Part shown: piece after piece, positions 54,849 through 64,000 of the stretch
Numbering within the stretch: position 1 is the stretch's first letter
How the letters are laid out: each line of letters begins with the position of its first letter
Source of the DNA: Sphingobacterium pedocola
Lineage (GTDB): Bacteria > Bacteroidota > Bacteroidia > Sphingobacteriales > Sphingobacteriaceae
NCBI RefSeq assembly: GCF_015209965.1
Contig: NZ_MU158693.1
Coordinates: 374,570-438,569 of the forward strand
DNA length: 64,000 bases
Reading direction: 5' to 3'
Program-made: the position numbers and the translations under genes
Notes under the pieces: model-generated
Told to the model about the DNA's origin: nothing
The model's database searches: none
The model's input: the letters and a program-made list of their open reading frames with translations, nothing else

Positions 54849-55914
54849 CTTTTACACATCTAAAACCAACATTATTAGTTGGACTATTGACCTCTCCTTT
54901 CCCTCTGCTTCCAGCTTTATATCGTTCGCAATACTGATCATTACACAGGAAAGAGCCACCTCGTTGTACACGTTTCTCGGTTCCGGGCTCCTGTGGATCA
55001 TAAGCGTCAGAAGGACCTCTTGGATTTAACCTTGGACTGCTTGCGTAATAATCTGGACGATACAGATCAGCACACCATTCCCATACATTTCCTTCCATAT
55101 CATATAATCCCAACGCATTAGCCGGAAAGGATTTTACCGGGGCAGTAGTTTCATAACCATCTTCTTTTGTATTATGTGTAGGAAATTCTCCCTGGTATAT
55201 ATTAGCCAACCACTTTCCGTCTTCTTTCTTTTCATTCCCCCAATAATAAATTTCGTTTTGATGTTTCCCCCCTTTCGCGGCGTATTCCCACTCCGCTTCA
55301 GTCGGAAGTCGCTTTCCCGCCCATTTAGCATATGCCTCGGCGTCCTGATACGCAAGTTGGGTAACCGGATGGCTTTCTTTACCTGTTATGGAACTATTAG
55401 GCCCTTCGGGCTGTCTCCAATTTGCTCCTGGAACATATTCCCACCACTGGAGATGATTATTTAATCCCTGAATATTCTTAGGTGCACTGAAAACTGCAGA
55501 GCCCGGAATCAACTTCTTTGGATCAACACCGGGAAAATCTGCAGGGTCCAAAGGTCGCTCTGCTATAGTGACATATCCAGTCGACTCTACAAAAGCTTCA
55601 AATTGGGCATTGGTAACTTCGTGTTCGTCCATCCAAAAAGAATTGAGTTCAACGTTATGAAGTGGTTGCGCATCATCAAAATTAGTAGACCCCATCTTAA
55701 ATTCGCCAGCAGGAATCAATATCATTTTAACATGGTCTTTGCCAGAAATATAGTTGAGGGAATCTTGCGATAAACTGGAAAAACGACTCGGAATAACATT
55801 GGCACATGTCATTATGCTATCCGAATCGCTTGCATGGACAGCACTTTCTGACGGACCTGCGTTACATCCAAATAGCACCAAAGAAGAAAAACAAGCGTAA
55901 TATAGAATTTTCAT
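54838..55914 (-). CDS. Formylglycine-generating enzyme-like lipoprotein
   Basis: 358 residues with a lipoprotein signal ending at Cys17 (LFGC). The SUMF1 domain (about 60-355) has WMDEHEVTNAQF, LPTEAEWEYAAKGG and GNVWEWCADLY. The segment RGGSFLCNDQYCERY carries the two active-site cysteines of genuine FGE, which many SUMF1 relatives lack. It probably converts a sulfatase cysteine to formylglycine outside the cytoplasm. No sulfatase gene is in the window. Confidence 0.82.
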   Translation of the reverse strand: MKILYYACFSSLVLFGCNAGPSESAVHASDSDSIMTCANVIPSRFSSLSQDSLNYISGKDHVKMILIPAGEFKMGSTNFDDAQPLHNVELNSFWMDEHEVTNAQFEAFVESTGYVTIAERPLDPADFPGVDPKKLIPGSAVFSAPKNIQGLNNHLQWWEYVPGANWRQPEGPNSSITGKESHPVTQLAYQDAEAYAKWAGKRLPTEAEWEYAAKGGKHQNEIYYWGNEKKEDGKWLANIYQGEFPTHNTKEDGYETTAPVKSFPANALGLYDMEGNVWEWCADLYRPDYYASSPRLNPRGPSDAYDPQEPGTEKRVQRGGSFLCNDQYCERYKAGSRGKGEVNSPTNNVGFRCVKDIK

Positions 55915-56074
55915 CAGTGTTGTTGTTATTTTTAATTCTCAGATAACTATACAGCGGATAGGAAGCCTACCACAACCAAGTAATTAAGAACGCACGACGT
56001 AATGACCGCTTTGATTATGTAGGGGTCACATACTTGTTTGTTATCAAGATTGCTAAAAATAAGTAAAATCAACG

Positions 56075-56105
56075 AAAAAGCCCAACTAAAAAAGTTGGGC
56101 TTTAA
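56075..56105 (-). terminator. Terminator of the GH109-like gene
   Basis: AAAGCCCAACT and AGTTGGGCTTT form an 11-bp stem around AAAA, downstream of the minus-strand gene. Confidence 0.85.
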
Positions 56106-56122
56106 TATAGAATATAATGATA

Positions 56123-57544
56123 TTACACGCTTAGCTGTTTACCTTCTTTGTCTATTTTAGGGCGAATTTTCGTGTTTCCACCACCATTCAATGTAAGATC
56201 CACTGGTGTATTGGATCTCCAAGCACCTTTTGTAAAATCAGGGAAGGCAACCGTTTTACAGTTTTTACGCACAGATTCAACACTTAGCGGAACGATTGCA
56301 CTCCATGCAGCCGCATCATACACGTCTTGATCCAAAGGCAATCCATTTCGCAGACAATCGATCAACCTCCAGTCCATCATGAAGTCCATACCTCCGTGCC
56401 CCCCTACTTTCTTAGCTTGTTCTCCAATGAACTTCACCAATTCGGGTGTGTATTTTTCACGCAATTCTTCTACTTTCTCCTCTGACAAAAATGTATGTCC
56501 ATTTTTATGGCTCTTTAACGATATTCCTTGTGTTGGATACTTCTCTGCAAACCCTTTTGTACCGCTCAGTAAGTGAATTCTAGAATAAGGTCGTGGAGAA
56601 GTAACATCATGTTGAATCATGATCGTTTTTCCTTTTTCTGTACGAATTAGGGTGGTATTCATATTACCTCGGAATTTTTTACCTACAAATTGTTGAAATG
56701 TAGCATCCTTAGCCGCCAACTCTCGTGCCGTATCTGCCATGTGAAAATCTTCAGTCTGCATTGCAACCAACGAAGTCATTACATCACCCCGGTTGATATT
56801 CATGCATTGCGCAACCGGCCCTATACCATGCGTTGGATATAAATTCCCATTAAAACGAATGTTCTCTTTTAATCTCCAGAAATCATCATAGTAAGTTTTG
56901 CTGAAATTTAAATCTAATAAATCATGGATATAAGCACCCTCTGCATGAATAATATCCCCAAATACACCTTCTCTAGTCATCTTCAAGGTCAGCATCTCGA
57001 AAAAATCATAACAGCAGTTCTCTAACATCATGCAGTGCTTTTTCGTCGTCTCTGACACCTTCACAACCTCCCAACACTCTTTTACAGACAATGCGATAGG
57101 AACTTCACATGCAACGTGAGCCCCTGATTTCATCCCTTCAATAGCCATCACTGTATGTAAATCCCAAGGGGTACAAATATATAGTAAATCTATTTCTACT
57201 TCTTTCAACATCGCTTGCCAGCCGTTGTCACCGAAAAACCCTTTTGGTTTAGCTAAACCTTTATCAGTCACGAAATTTTGATGTTTAATTACCCGATCTT
57301 CATGGCGGTCACACAAAGCTACAATTTCTACGCCTTCAATATAGGTGTAGCGATCCACTGCCCCGGTACCACGATTTCCTAAACCGACAACGGCAATACG
57401 CACCTTGTCGAGTTTAGGAGCTCTGTACCCTGACATGTTAAATCTCGGAGCTGCCTGTACCTCCATACCGATCGAAGGCAACGTAATTGCCACACTTGAA
57501 AGTAAGGATACTTTCTTAATAAAATCTCTTCTATCTGAACTCAT
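56123..57544 (-). CDS. Gfo/Idh/MocA-family protein, GH109-like
   Basis: 473 residues with a Tat-type signal (SSDRRDFIKKVSLLSS), a Rossmann domain with VGLGNRG, and CDRHEDR, TPWDLH, ACEVP and EGAYIHDL blocks that match GH109 alpha-N-acetylgalactosaminidases. Such enzymes use bound NAD in a redox-assisted glycoside cleavage. The substrate is inferred from family and could be another alpha-glycoside. A LacI-type operator cluster lies upstream. Confidence 0.82.
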   Translation of the reverse strand: MSSDRRDFIKKVSLLSSVAITLPSIGMEVQAAPRFNMSGYRAPKLDKVRIAVVGLGNRGTGAVDRYTYIEGVEIVALCDRHEDRVIKHQNFVTDKGLAKPKGFFGDNGWQAMLKEVEIDLLYICTPWDLHTVMAIEGMKSGAHVACEVPIALSVKECWEVVKVSETTKKHCMMLENCCYDFFEMLTLKMTREGVFGDIIHAEGAYIHDLLDLNFSKTYYDDFWRLKENIRFNGNLYPTHGIGPVAQCMNINRGDVMTSLVAMQTEDFHMADTARELAAKDATFQQFVGKKFRGNMNTTLIRTEKGKTIMIQHDVTSPRPYSRIHLLSGTKGFAEKYPTQGISLKSHKNGHTFLSEEKVEELREKYTPELVKFIGEQAKKVGGHGGMDFMMDWRLIDCLRNGLPLDQDVYDAAAWSAIVPLSVESVRKNCKTVAFPDFTKGAWRSNTPVDLTLNGGGNTKIRPKIDKEGKQLSV

Positions 57545-57752
57545 ATTTCAATATTAAGGAATTGCTACTAAAATATTAAAGGGGACAAAAGCCCCCTCTA
57601 AAATCACCTATTTTAAAACAAACTAAACAGTCTATTCAGGAATAACCAATTTTTTAAAATTTAAGGCTACTGGTTACCGACAAGCTTGCTTACCCGCTTA
57701 TCTATCACAATAGTAATCCTAAAAAATTATAATAAAAAATAAAAAGTAAACG

Positions 57753-57801
57753 CAAACGTTTGTTCAAAATACGAAACCGTTTGTGTAACCAATCGTTTAC
57801 A
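57753..57801. promoter_or_regulatory. LacI/CcpA-type operator cluster
   Basis: CAAACGTTTG (57753-57762) is a perfect palindrome; GAAACCGTTTG follows; and TGTAACCAATCGTTTACA (57784-57801) has TGTAA/TTACA arms. Spacing is about one helical turn or two. It lies 209 bp before the GH109-like start and 18 bp from the TolC stop. Confidence 0.4.
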
Positions 57802-57818
57802 AGAAGATTAAAGTCAAT

Positions 57819-59123
57819 CTAGAGCGCCACTTGACCAATGAGCTCTTTTATAGCCACCTCCGACAACTTAGCCTGTAATTTCGCAGAATTAAAACGCGAT
57901 ACCGCATTAATAAAGTTCTCTTGAGCATCTCTGAATTCGACTGTGCTAATGGTTCCAATTCGATATTTCTCAAGTGTTATTTCAAGGTTTTGTCGTGCAA
58001 TTTTTTCGTTCCTTTCTTCTAGTATAACCAAAGCCATATTAGTTTGATAAGTTTGATAGGCCGTAGCAATTGAAGTCTCGACAAGTAGCTTTTGCTGTCC
58101 TATCAGCAGATCTGCATTGTCAACTTGGATTTTGGCCACACGTTCGTTTCGTCGCTGGTTAAACCCATCAAAGATATTGATAGACGCAGTTATACCGTAT
58201 GTCAGTCCTCTGGAGGTAGAACTGGCTACGAAACCTAAACTGGATTCAGATTCCGAAAAGTTGTATCCTGTATTTAATCTTACCGTAGGATAACGATTGG
58301 CCCGCACATTTTTCATTTCCAGTTCAGCGATTCTTTTATTAATTGCGATAATCTGTAAATCCGGATTTTGAATCCTTGCTTGGTCGAATAATTCTGTTAA
58401 CTGCAAGCCTTCATCAAAATCAAACTCTTCCGTGACAACAAAATCTATCATCAGATCACGCGCCAGAAGACTATTCAAGTTTATTTTTAAATTTTGTACT
58501 ACATCAGCCTGTCGTAATCGATTCGATTCATCTTCATTTAAATTCACCTGTACATTCAAAACTTCCAATCGGGCAACCTTACCGATAGAAAATCTATTCT
58601 CAGCTGTCCGCAACCGCTCTTTAGAAATAATAATACTTGAATCTATTGCACTTAATAGGTTTTGTTGCTCAACAAGGGTATAGTACGTTGCAATGACATC
58701 AGAAACACGCGTAATAATGATTTTCTTAAGCTGAAAATCACCCTGCTTTTCCAATTCCTTCAGTTGGTCATATCGTGAAAACATTCCCAAACCGTCAAAA
58801 ATAGTCCAGCCTATACTCACGCCATAGTTCATATTGTTATTTTTGGCATTATTTAAAGAACGTGTATCTCCCGTAGCTTGTACTTGGGTTGAATTTTGTA
58901 GACTATTATTCTGGGTGAAATTACCGACAACCGAAGGCAGCATCCCTGCATTACCGTAGGAAACGTTTTCTTGGGTAATTAGAAAATCATTTTTAGAAAG
59001 TCTGATATCATAATTATTTTCCAGTGTTATTCCTACAGCTTCTTTTACCGTCAAAATTTCTTGCCCCTTCAATCCCGCTGATTGAATGAAAATTAAAAAT
59101 ATGAAGCTTGTAATTCTATTCAT
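57819..59123 (-). CDS. TolC-family outer-membrane efflux protein
   Basis: 434 residues, signal peptide (ITSFIFLIFIQSAGLKG), two outer-membrane factor repeats with long coiled helices. It starts 1 nt after the RND gene stop and is the exit duct of that pump. Confidence 0.9.
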   Translation of the reverse strand: MNRITSFIFLIFIQSAGLKGQEILTVKEAVGITLENNYDIRLSKNDFLITQENVSYGNAGMLPSVVGNFTQNNSLQNSTQVQATGDTRSLNNAKNNNMNYGVSIGWTIFDGLGMFSRYDQLKELEKQGDFQLKKIIITRVSDVIATYYTLVEQQNLLSAIDSSIIISKERLRTAENRFSIGKVARLEVLNVQVNLNEDESNRLRQADVVQNLKINLNSLLARDLMIDFVVTEEFDFDEGLQLTELFDQARIQNPDLQIIAINKRIAELEMKNVRANRYPTVRLNTGYNFSESESSLGFVASSTSRGLTYGITASINIFDGFNQRRNERVAKIQVDNADLLIGQQKLLVETSIATAYQTYQTNMALVILEERNEKIARQNLEITLEKYRIGTISTVEFRDAQENFINAVSRFNSAKLQAKLSEVAIKELIGQVAL

Positions 59124-59124
59124 C

Positions 59125-62100
59125 TTAATCTGCTATATTATCAAATTCAGGCCGGTGTTTTCTCTTTCTAGACATCAATAAATAAAATGCAGGAATAACG
59201 AAAAGTGTCAAAATCAGCGCGAATAAGGTACCGCCTACAATCACTACTCCCATCCCGATTCTACTTGTGGAGGCCGCTCCCAACGACAAAGCAATTGGCA
59301 AAGCGCCTAAAGCGATAGCTAATGAAGTCATTAGTATCGGCCGCAATCGGGATTCTGAGGCCTTCACTACAGCATTATATTTATCCAAACCTTCTTCGCG
59401 TAATTGATTGGCAAACTCGACAATTAAAATTCCATTCTTTGTGACCAATCCGATCAACATAATAGTACCGATCTGACTAAAAATATTCCAGGATTGACCA
59501 AAAAGCCATAATGAAAATAATGCTCCAGCTACCGCCATAGGCACTGTCAATAAGATAATAATCGGATCAACGAAACTTTCGAATTGTGCCGCAAGAATCA
59601 GAAATATCAATAATACCGCTAACCCGAATGCGAATGTTGTATTCGAACCGCTTTCTACAAAATCGCGCGATTCACCACCTAAATCTGTTGTAAAACTGAC
59701 ATCCAATACCTTCTCTTTAACGGCATCCATTGCTTCTATACCTTCTCCCATGCTTCTCCCCGGAGCTAGTCCGGCGGAAACAGTAGCAGACATATAGCGA
59801 TTATTATGGTATAACTGTGGCGGGCTACTTCTTTCCTCTATTTCTACTATATTATCTAGCTGAATTAACTGCCCATTACTATTTTTAACAAACATAGCGG
59901 TTAGATCCATGGGTGTGGATCTATCCTGTCTGTCAAATTGTCCCATGACCTGATACTGTTTTCCATTCATCATAAAATAACCAAATCGCTGCCCAGAAAG
60001 AGACAGTTGTAATGTCTGAGCTACATCCAAAACAGAAACACCTAGCGACTGCGCTTTGTCCCTATCAATTGTAACGTATACTTCCGGCTTATTAAATTTC
60101 AAATTGACATCTATAATGGAAAACGTCCGATCTTTGGATAATTCTTCCATAAATTCCGGAATTTTCTCTTCAAGTCTATCAAAATTGGGCGCTTGAATAA
60201 TATACTGTATGGGTAGCCCTCCCCTCCTGTTAACCGATATTGTAGGCTGTTGCGACACAGAAACCCGCGCTTCAGAATATGGTCTTGTAATACGAGATAC
60301 ATCGTCCGCAATTTCCCCTTGCGAACGTACTCTTTCATTTGGCTGTACTAGTCCTAGTCTAACGATACCACTATTTGAAGAAGCAGAACCAAAACCAGGC
60401 GAGGTAATAACTAAACTTACTTTTCTCTCGGGCACAGAATCGTTAATGAGAAGTGTTAAATCTGTCATAAACCGATCCATATAATCGTAGGAAACGCCTT
60501 CAGGGGCAGTTACTCTGAGACTAATATAACTTCTGTCGTCGTAAGGAGCAGTTTCTTTTGGCAATAGTTGAAAAAACAGATAGATGAGCAAAAAACAACC
60601 GACAATAACCGCCATGCTTAACCATTTGATTTTCAAGAAACGGTGGAGGGACTCGGTATATTCTCTATTCATCATCTCGAAATACCGTTCAGTCCGTAGA
60701 TAAAACTTAGACTGCTTTTGCTCACCACCTTTCATTAAATATGCGTTTAGCATAGGCGTCAAGGTTAACGATACGAAGGCGGAAATAAGCACAGCAGAGC
60801 CAACCACTATTCCGAACTCACGAAACAATCGACCGACAAATCCCTCTAAAAAAATAACAGGTAAAAAAACCGCTGCCAGCGTAATGGAAATTGAAATAAC
60901 TGCAAAAAATATTTCATTCGAACCTTTTATCGCTGCTTGAATGGGAGACATCCCTTCTTCCACTTTCTTAAAAATATTTTCTGTGACCACAATCCCGTCA
61001 TCTACGACCAAGCCAGTAGCTAAAACGATAGCCAATAATGTCAACACATTAATTGAGAAACCACATAAGTACATGATAAAAAAGGTCGCAATGAGCGAGA
61101 CAGGAATATCGACCAATGGTCGAAAGGCAATAGACCAATTTCGAAAAAACAGGAATATAATAAGTACGACCAGTGTTACAGAAATTAAAAGTGTTTCCAC
61201 TACTTCTAATATTGCCTTCTTAACAAATAGGGTATTATCGATTGCCACATTTAAATCGAAACCTTCGGGCAAGTCATTCTCCAGCTTTTCAAATTCGGCA
61301 TAGAAACTATTTGCAATCTCCAAATAATTGGTTCCGGGCTGTGGAATAACAGCTAAGCTGACCATTGGAAATCCAGAGTCTGACATCTTAGTCTCGAAGT
61401 TTTCCGCTTCTAGGGCAGCATTGCCGATATCGCTTAGCCGCACGATCCTATCCGCTTCCGATCGCACTATAATATTATTAAATTGCGCTTCATTTTCTAG
61501 ATTACCAATCGTTTTTACCGCCAATTCCGTATTCGTCCCTGTCAATTTACCAGAAGGTAATTCAACGTTCTGAGCATTAAGTGCATTTCTTACGTCCAAA
61601 ATTGTGAGACCATAGGAAGCCAGACGTACTGGGTCTATCCATAGGCGCATAGCATATTTTTTCTGACCCCAAATTTGCACAGAACTTACTCCCGGTATGG
61701 TCTGCAATCGCTGCGCAATAACATTTTCGGCGTAATCTGATAGTTCGAGTACATTTTTTGTGGTACTTTGAGCCGTCATGATAATAATAGGTTCAGAATC
61801 CGCATCAGCTTTTGATACTACAGGTGGCGCATCGATATCCTGAGGTAACCGGCGTTGTGCTTCTGATACCTTATCTCGAACATCATTGGCAGCTGCTTCG
61901 AGATCTTTACCAAGATTGAACTCAATGGTAATATTACTTGAACCTTGATTACTAGAAGAAGATATGTTTCGAATACCATCGATTGCGTTTATCGCCTTTT
62001 CAAGAGGCTCCGTTATCTGCGATTCTATAATCTCAGCGTTGGCCCCCGTATAATTCGTTCGCACAGAAATTTGGGCTGGATCTATGGAAGGATACTCGCG

Positions 62101-62202
62101 GACACCTAAAAAAACATATCCAATAATACCAAATAAAATGAGCATTAAGTTCAACACGATGGTCAAAACCGGTCTTTTTATACTTAACGTAGATAAACTC
62201 AT
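59125..62202 (-). CDS. RND efflux transporter, inner-membrane permease
   Basis: 1025 residues, 12 membrane helices and two large periplasmic loops. The TM4 proton-relay aspartates are in ATGLVVDDGIVVTENI, as in HAE-1 pumps. It exports drugs or other amphipathic compounds with the adaptor and TolC encoded beside it; the substrate is not predictable. Confidence 0.93.
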   Translation of the reverse strand: MSLSTLSIKRPVLTIVLNLMLILFGIIGYVFLGVREYPSIDPAQISVRTNYTGANAEIIESQITEPLEKAINAIDGIRNISSSSNQGSSNITIEFNLGKDLEAAANDVRDKVSEAQRRLPQDIDAPPVVSKADADSEPIIIMTAQSTTKNVLELSDYAENVIAQRLQTIPGVSSVQIWGQKKYAMRLWIDPVRLASYGLTILDVRNALNAQNVELPSGKLTGTNTELAVKTIGNLENEAQFNNIIVRSEADRIVRLSDIGNAALEAENFETKMSDSGFPMVSLAVIPQPGTNYLEIANSFYAEFEKLENDLPEGFDLNVAIDNTLFVKKAILEVVETLLISVTLVVLIIFLFFRNWSIAFRPLVDIPVSLIATFFIMYLCGFSINVLTLLAIVLATGLVVDDGIVVTENIFKKVEEGMSPIQAAIKGSNEIFFAVISISITLAAVFLPVIFLEGFVGRLFREFGIVVGSAVLISAFVSLTLTPMLNAYLMKGGEQKQSKFYLRTERYFEMMNREYTESLHRFLKIKWLSMAVIVGCFLLIYLFFQLLPKETAPYDDRSYISLRVTAPEGVSYDYMDRFMTDLTLLINDSVPERKVSLVITSPGFGSASSNSGIVRLGLVQPNERVRSQGEIADDVSRITRPYSEARVSVSQQPTISVNRRGGLPIQYIIQAPNFDRLEEKIPEFMEELSKDRTFSIIDVNLKFNKPEVYVTIDRDKAQSLGVSVLDVAQTLQLSLSGQRFGYFMMNGKQYQVMGQFDRQDRSTPMDLTAMFVKNSNGQLIQLDNIVEIEERSSPPQLYHNNRYMSATVSAGLAPGRSMGEGIEAMDAVKEKVLDVSFTTDLGGESRDFVESGSNTTFAFGLAVLLIFLILAAQFESFVDPIIILLTVPMAVAGALFSLWLFGQSWNIFSQIGTIMLIGLVTKNGILIVEFANQLREEGLDKYNAVVKASESRLRPILMTSLAIALGALPIALSLGAASTSRIGMGVVIVGGTLFALILTLFVIPAFYLLMSRKRKHRPEFDNIAD

Positions 62203-62211
62203 ATTTTATAA

Positions 62212-63276
62212 TTAACGCAAAGTAACTTGAACAGGATTTCCACTTCGCAAGGACATCACGCCCGACGTAAGTACGGTGTCACCTTCTTGAATTCCCGATA
62301 AAATCAACACATCATCTTCAGTTCTCGCTCCGATCTCTACAAGAGATTCAATAGCTATCCCATTTTTTAAAAGAAATACCTTTCTACCGTTTTGTATAGG
62401 AATTAATGCTTCCGCAGGTACCAATAGTCCTCTTTCAACAGTTGCTAAGGGAAAAATAACATTCGCAAATGTACCCGGAATTAGCCGTTGGCCAGAATTA
62501 TCTGCAATTGCTTTTACCTGAAGCGTACGTGTCGTCGCTTCTACAATAGGCTCAATTGCATAAACTTTAGCCGTATATTCTTCCTTAGAGCCCTGGATAT
62601 TAAGTTTAATGCTGCTGTTATTCCTAACCATACTTACGTATTTTTCCGGAATGGAAAACAACACCTTTACCCTGTCTGTATTTACCAGCTGGGCGATGCT
62701 TATGGTTGGCGTAATGTAACTTCCTTTAGAAATACTCCTTAACCCGATCGTACCCGAAAAAGGAGCTTTTATGATAGTCTTAGCTAATTGAGCCTCGATT
62801 ACTTCGATTTGCGCTTGAGCAGTACGATAATCCGCACTGGCAATGTCATACTCTTCCTGGCTAATTGCTTCCTTTTCCAGTAGCAATTTAGCTCTTCTAG
62901 CATTTTCACCCGCTAAGCTATTTCGCGTAACTGCTTGGGAAAGTTGCGCCTTCAACTCTACGTCATTAATACGAATCAATACCTGGCCTACAGACACTCG
63001 ACCTCCTTCTGAAAAGTTTATTGATTCCACAATTCCCGAAATCTCCGAGCGTACGTCAACAAGCTCATTAGGTTCGATCGAACCAGAAAGTGACAAATGG
63101 TCTGAAAAGGGTCTGCCTTTTATTACTTTCCCATAAACTTTTGCTTTCGCGCGGCCCCCTCCTGCATTACCAGTACGTTCTTTCTCTTTTTTATCATTTG
63201 TAGTTACTCGATATAAAACTAAACTTCCAATACCAAGGACAATTAAAACAAGAAATATAATGGTTTTCCTTTTCAT
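62212..63276 (-). CDS. RND periplasmic adaptor (membrane fusion protein)
   Basis: From ATG 63276 the protein has 354 residues with an N-terminal membrane anchor (IIFLVLIVLGIGSLVLY), lipoyl halves (VESINFSEGGRVSVGQVL; APFSGTIGLRSISKGSYI), a short hairpin and barrel domains. The upstream in-frame ATG at 63312 adds 12 residues. It is the first gene of the three-gene efflux operon. Confidence 0.92.
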   Translation of the reverse strand: MKRKTIIFLVLIVLGIGSLVLYRVTTNDKKEKERTGNAGGGRAKAKVYGKVIKGRPFSDHLSLSGSIEPNELVDVRSEISGIVESINFSEGGRVSVGQVLIRINDVELKAQLSQAVTRNSLAGENARRAKLLLEKEAISQEEYDIASADYRTAQAQIEVIEAQLAKTIIKAPFSGTIGLRSISKGSYITPTISIAQLVNTDRVKVLFSIPEKYVSMVRNNSSIKLNIQGSKEEYTAKVYAIEPIVEATTRTLQVKAIADNSGQRLIPGTFANVIFPLATVERGLLVPAEALIPIQNGRKVFLLKNGIAIESLVEIGARTEDDVLILSGIQEGDTVLTSGVMSLRSGNPVQVTLR

Positions 63277-63574
63277 GTATGCATAGGATATTAATAACAT
63301 GCGAACCAGCAAAGAGAGAATTTTTAAATAGATTGCCGTTCATCAATTTTGCATGTAAAGTAGAAAAAAAACAAACAACTTTATGTAATATTGTTATTAT
63401 AATAATTAGGTTTAACTCTCCTTTATCATGCAAGCTAACATAAAGAGAGCGTGATCAAGGTGCTGATAACGGTACCGCTTGTTTACCAGCGCGGTACTAG
63501 CAGGTGCAGCGTATTTAACAGATTCTGATTTTAGTGCCCGGTACACCGGGACTTCCGGGTTAATAAATACAGGG
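63277..63574. other. Intergenic region between the efflux operon and rRNA
   Basis: No gene is seen. On the minus strand TACTTTAC near 63349-63356 is a weak promoter candidate for the efflux operon. The part near 63465-63550 is GC-richer and unassigned. Confidence 0.4.
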
Positions 63575-63612
63575 GCAAAAAAAAAAGCCCTTGCTGTTTC
63601 CAGCAAGGGCTC
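63575..63612 (-). terminator. rRNA operon terminator
   Basis: AGCCCTTGCTG and CAGCAAGGGCT pair around TTTC, with a long A/T flank, directly after 5S rRNA. Confidence 0.88.
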
Positions 63613-63624
63613 TGTATAAAAAAA

Positions 63625-63730
63625 GGCACCGACCTACTCTCCCACCTGTTACGGCAATACCATCGGCTCTGGCGGGCTTGACTTCTCTGTTCGGAATGGG
63701 AAGAGGTAGACACCGCCGATATAGGCACCT
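63625..63730 (-). rRNA. 5S ribosomal RNA
   Basis: The minus strand begins AGGTGCCTATATCGGCGG, includes CCCATTCCGAACAGAGAAG and ends GAGAGTAGGTCGGTGCC, the conserved 5S core with a closing terminal stem. The ends may be off by a few bases. Confidence 0.95.
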
Positions 63731-63734
63731 GAAG

Positions 63735-63845
63735 ATCTTTATAGTACTAAGTATTGGGTATTAAGTATCAAGTATCCAATACATACTATCTAATGACTAT
63801 CGAAAGAAAGAAATACATTCGAGAAAACAACAGCAACTATCCGCC
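63735..63845. other. 23S-5S spacer
   Basis: About 110 bp. It includes TAAGTATT-like short repeats at 63745-63790 and no tRNA. Confidence 0.6.
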
Positions 63846-64000
63846 TGGAAAGCTTCGGGCTATTAGTACTACTCGGCTGTGGTGTTTCCACCTCTACACC
63901 TATAGCCTATCGACGTAGTCATCTCCTACGGCCCTTATGAGGAAGTCTCATCTCGTGGCTAGTTTCGCACTTAGATGCTTTCAGCGCTTATCTATTCCCG
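63846..64000 (-). rRNA. 23S ribosomal RNA, 3' end (partial)
   Basis: The minus strand carries AAGCGCTGAAAGCATCTAAG and GAGTAGTACTAATAGCCCG, hallmarks of the 23S 3' end. The gene continues beyond the window. The exact 3' boundary is approximate. Confidence 0.93.

Noticed and set aside
63412..63728. Minus-strand ORFs overlapping the 5S rRNA
   Set aside because: They cover the rRNA and its terminator and have no protein-like composition.

Overview
The window comes from a Bacteroidota genome, most likely Sphingobacteriaceae. The signs are recurring TTG-N19-21-TAnnTTTG promoters, almost no Shine-Dalgarno sites, a CarB without its C-terminal regulatory domain, DUF4954 next to glmS, many lipoproteins, and large secreted glycosidases (GH2, GH78, GH109, DUF1080) with a formylglycine-generating enzyme. 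The family assignment is inference from gene content, not from a search.

Layout. 1-17 kb: an AgaS/AgaR-type sugar-phosphate pair, an M14 peptidase lipoprotein, pirin, two Crp/Fnr regulators, prolyl oligopeptidase, three tRNA-Asp genes, prfA, a Gdx/SugE exporter, lpxH, a 1351-residue beta-galactosidase, and an ECF sigma factor followed by a membrane protein that joins an anti-sigma-like N-terminus to an HtrA-like protease. 17-22.4 kb: the most interesting region, described below. 22.4-51 kb: housekeeping and accessory genes (XRE regulator, transglutaminase, peroxiredoxin, acyl-CoA dehydrogenase, proBA, uvrB, upp, ahcY, bacilliredoxin, rhamnosidase, tRNA-Pro, a PLP enzyme/DUF6695/panD operon, trHb, Smr, PCC domain, DUF1080, DUF4954-glmS). 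51-64 kb: OMP barrel, carB, FGE, GH109, a complete RND efflux operon, then 5S and the 3' end of 23S rRNA on the minus strand.

The region of interest (17038-22375, minus strand) holds a two-gene operon of an atypical ECF sigma factor and a Cas12f1-like protein that has lost all three RuvC catalytic acidic residues and its C-terminal zinc finger. Upstream lie three degenerate CRISPR arrays (36-nt repeats, about 30-nt spacers). Each is preceded, in the direction of transcription, by a nearly invariant 54-nt element that folds as a hairpin and carries a TAGGGTGAG anti-repeat complementary to repeat variants, so it looks like a tracrRNA. There is no cas1 or cas2. The arrangement fits RNA-guided transcription by a dead Cas12f with a dedicated sigma factor. 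I recall a 2025 report of this class in Bacteroidota but could not check it. The multi-array layout, tripled tracr-like element, palindromes replacing spacers, and decayed toxin-antitoxin genes between arrays may be new details.

Limits: all calls come from reading the sequence. No homology search, RNA folding or protospacer search was run.
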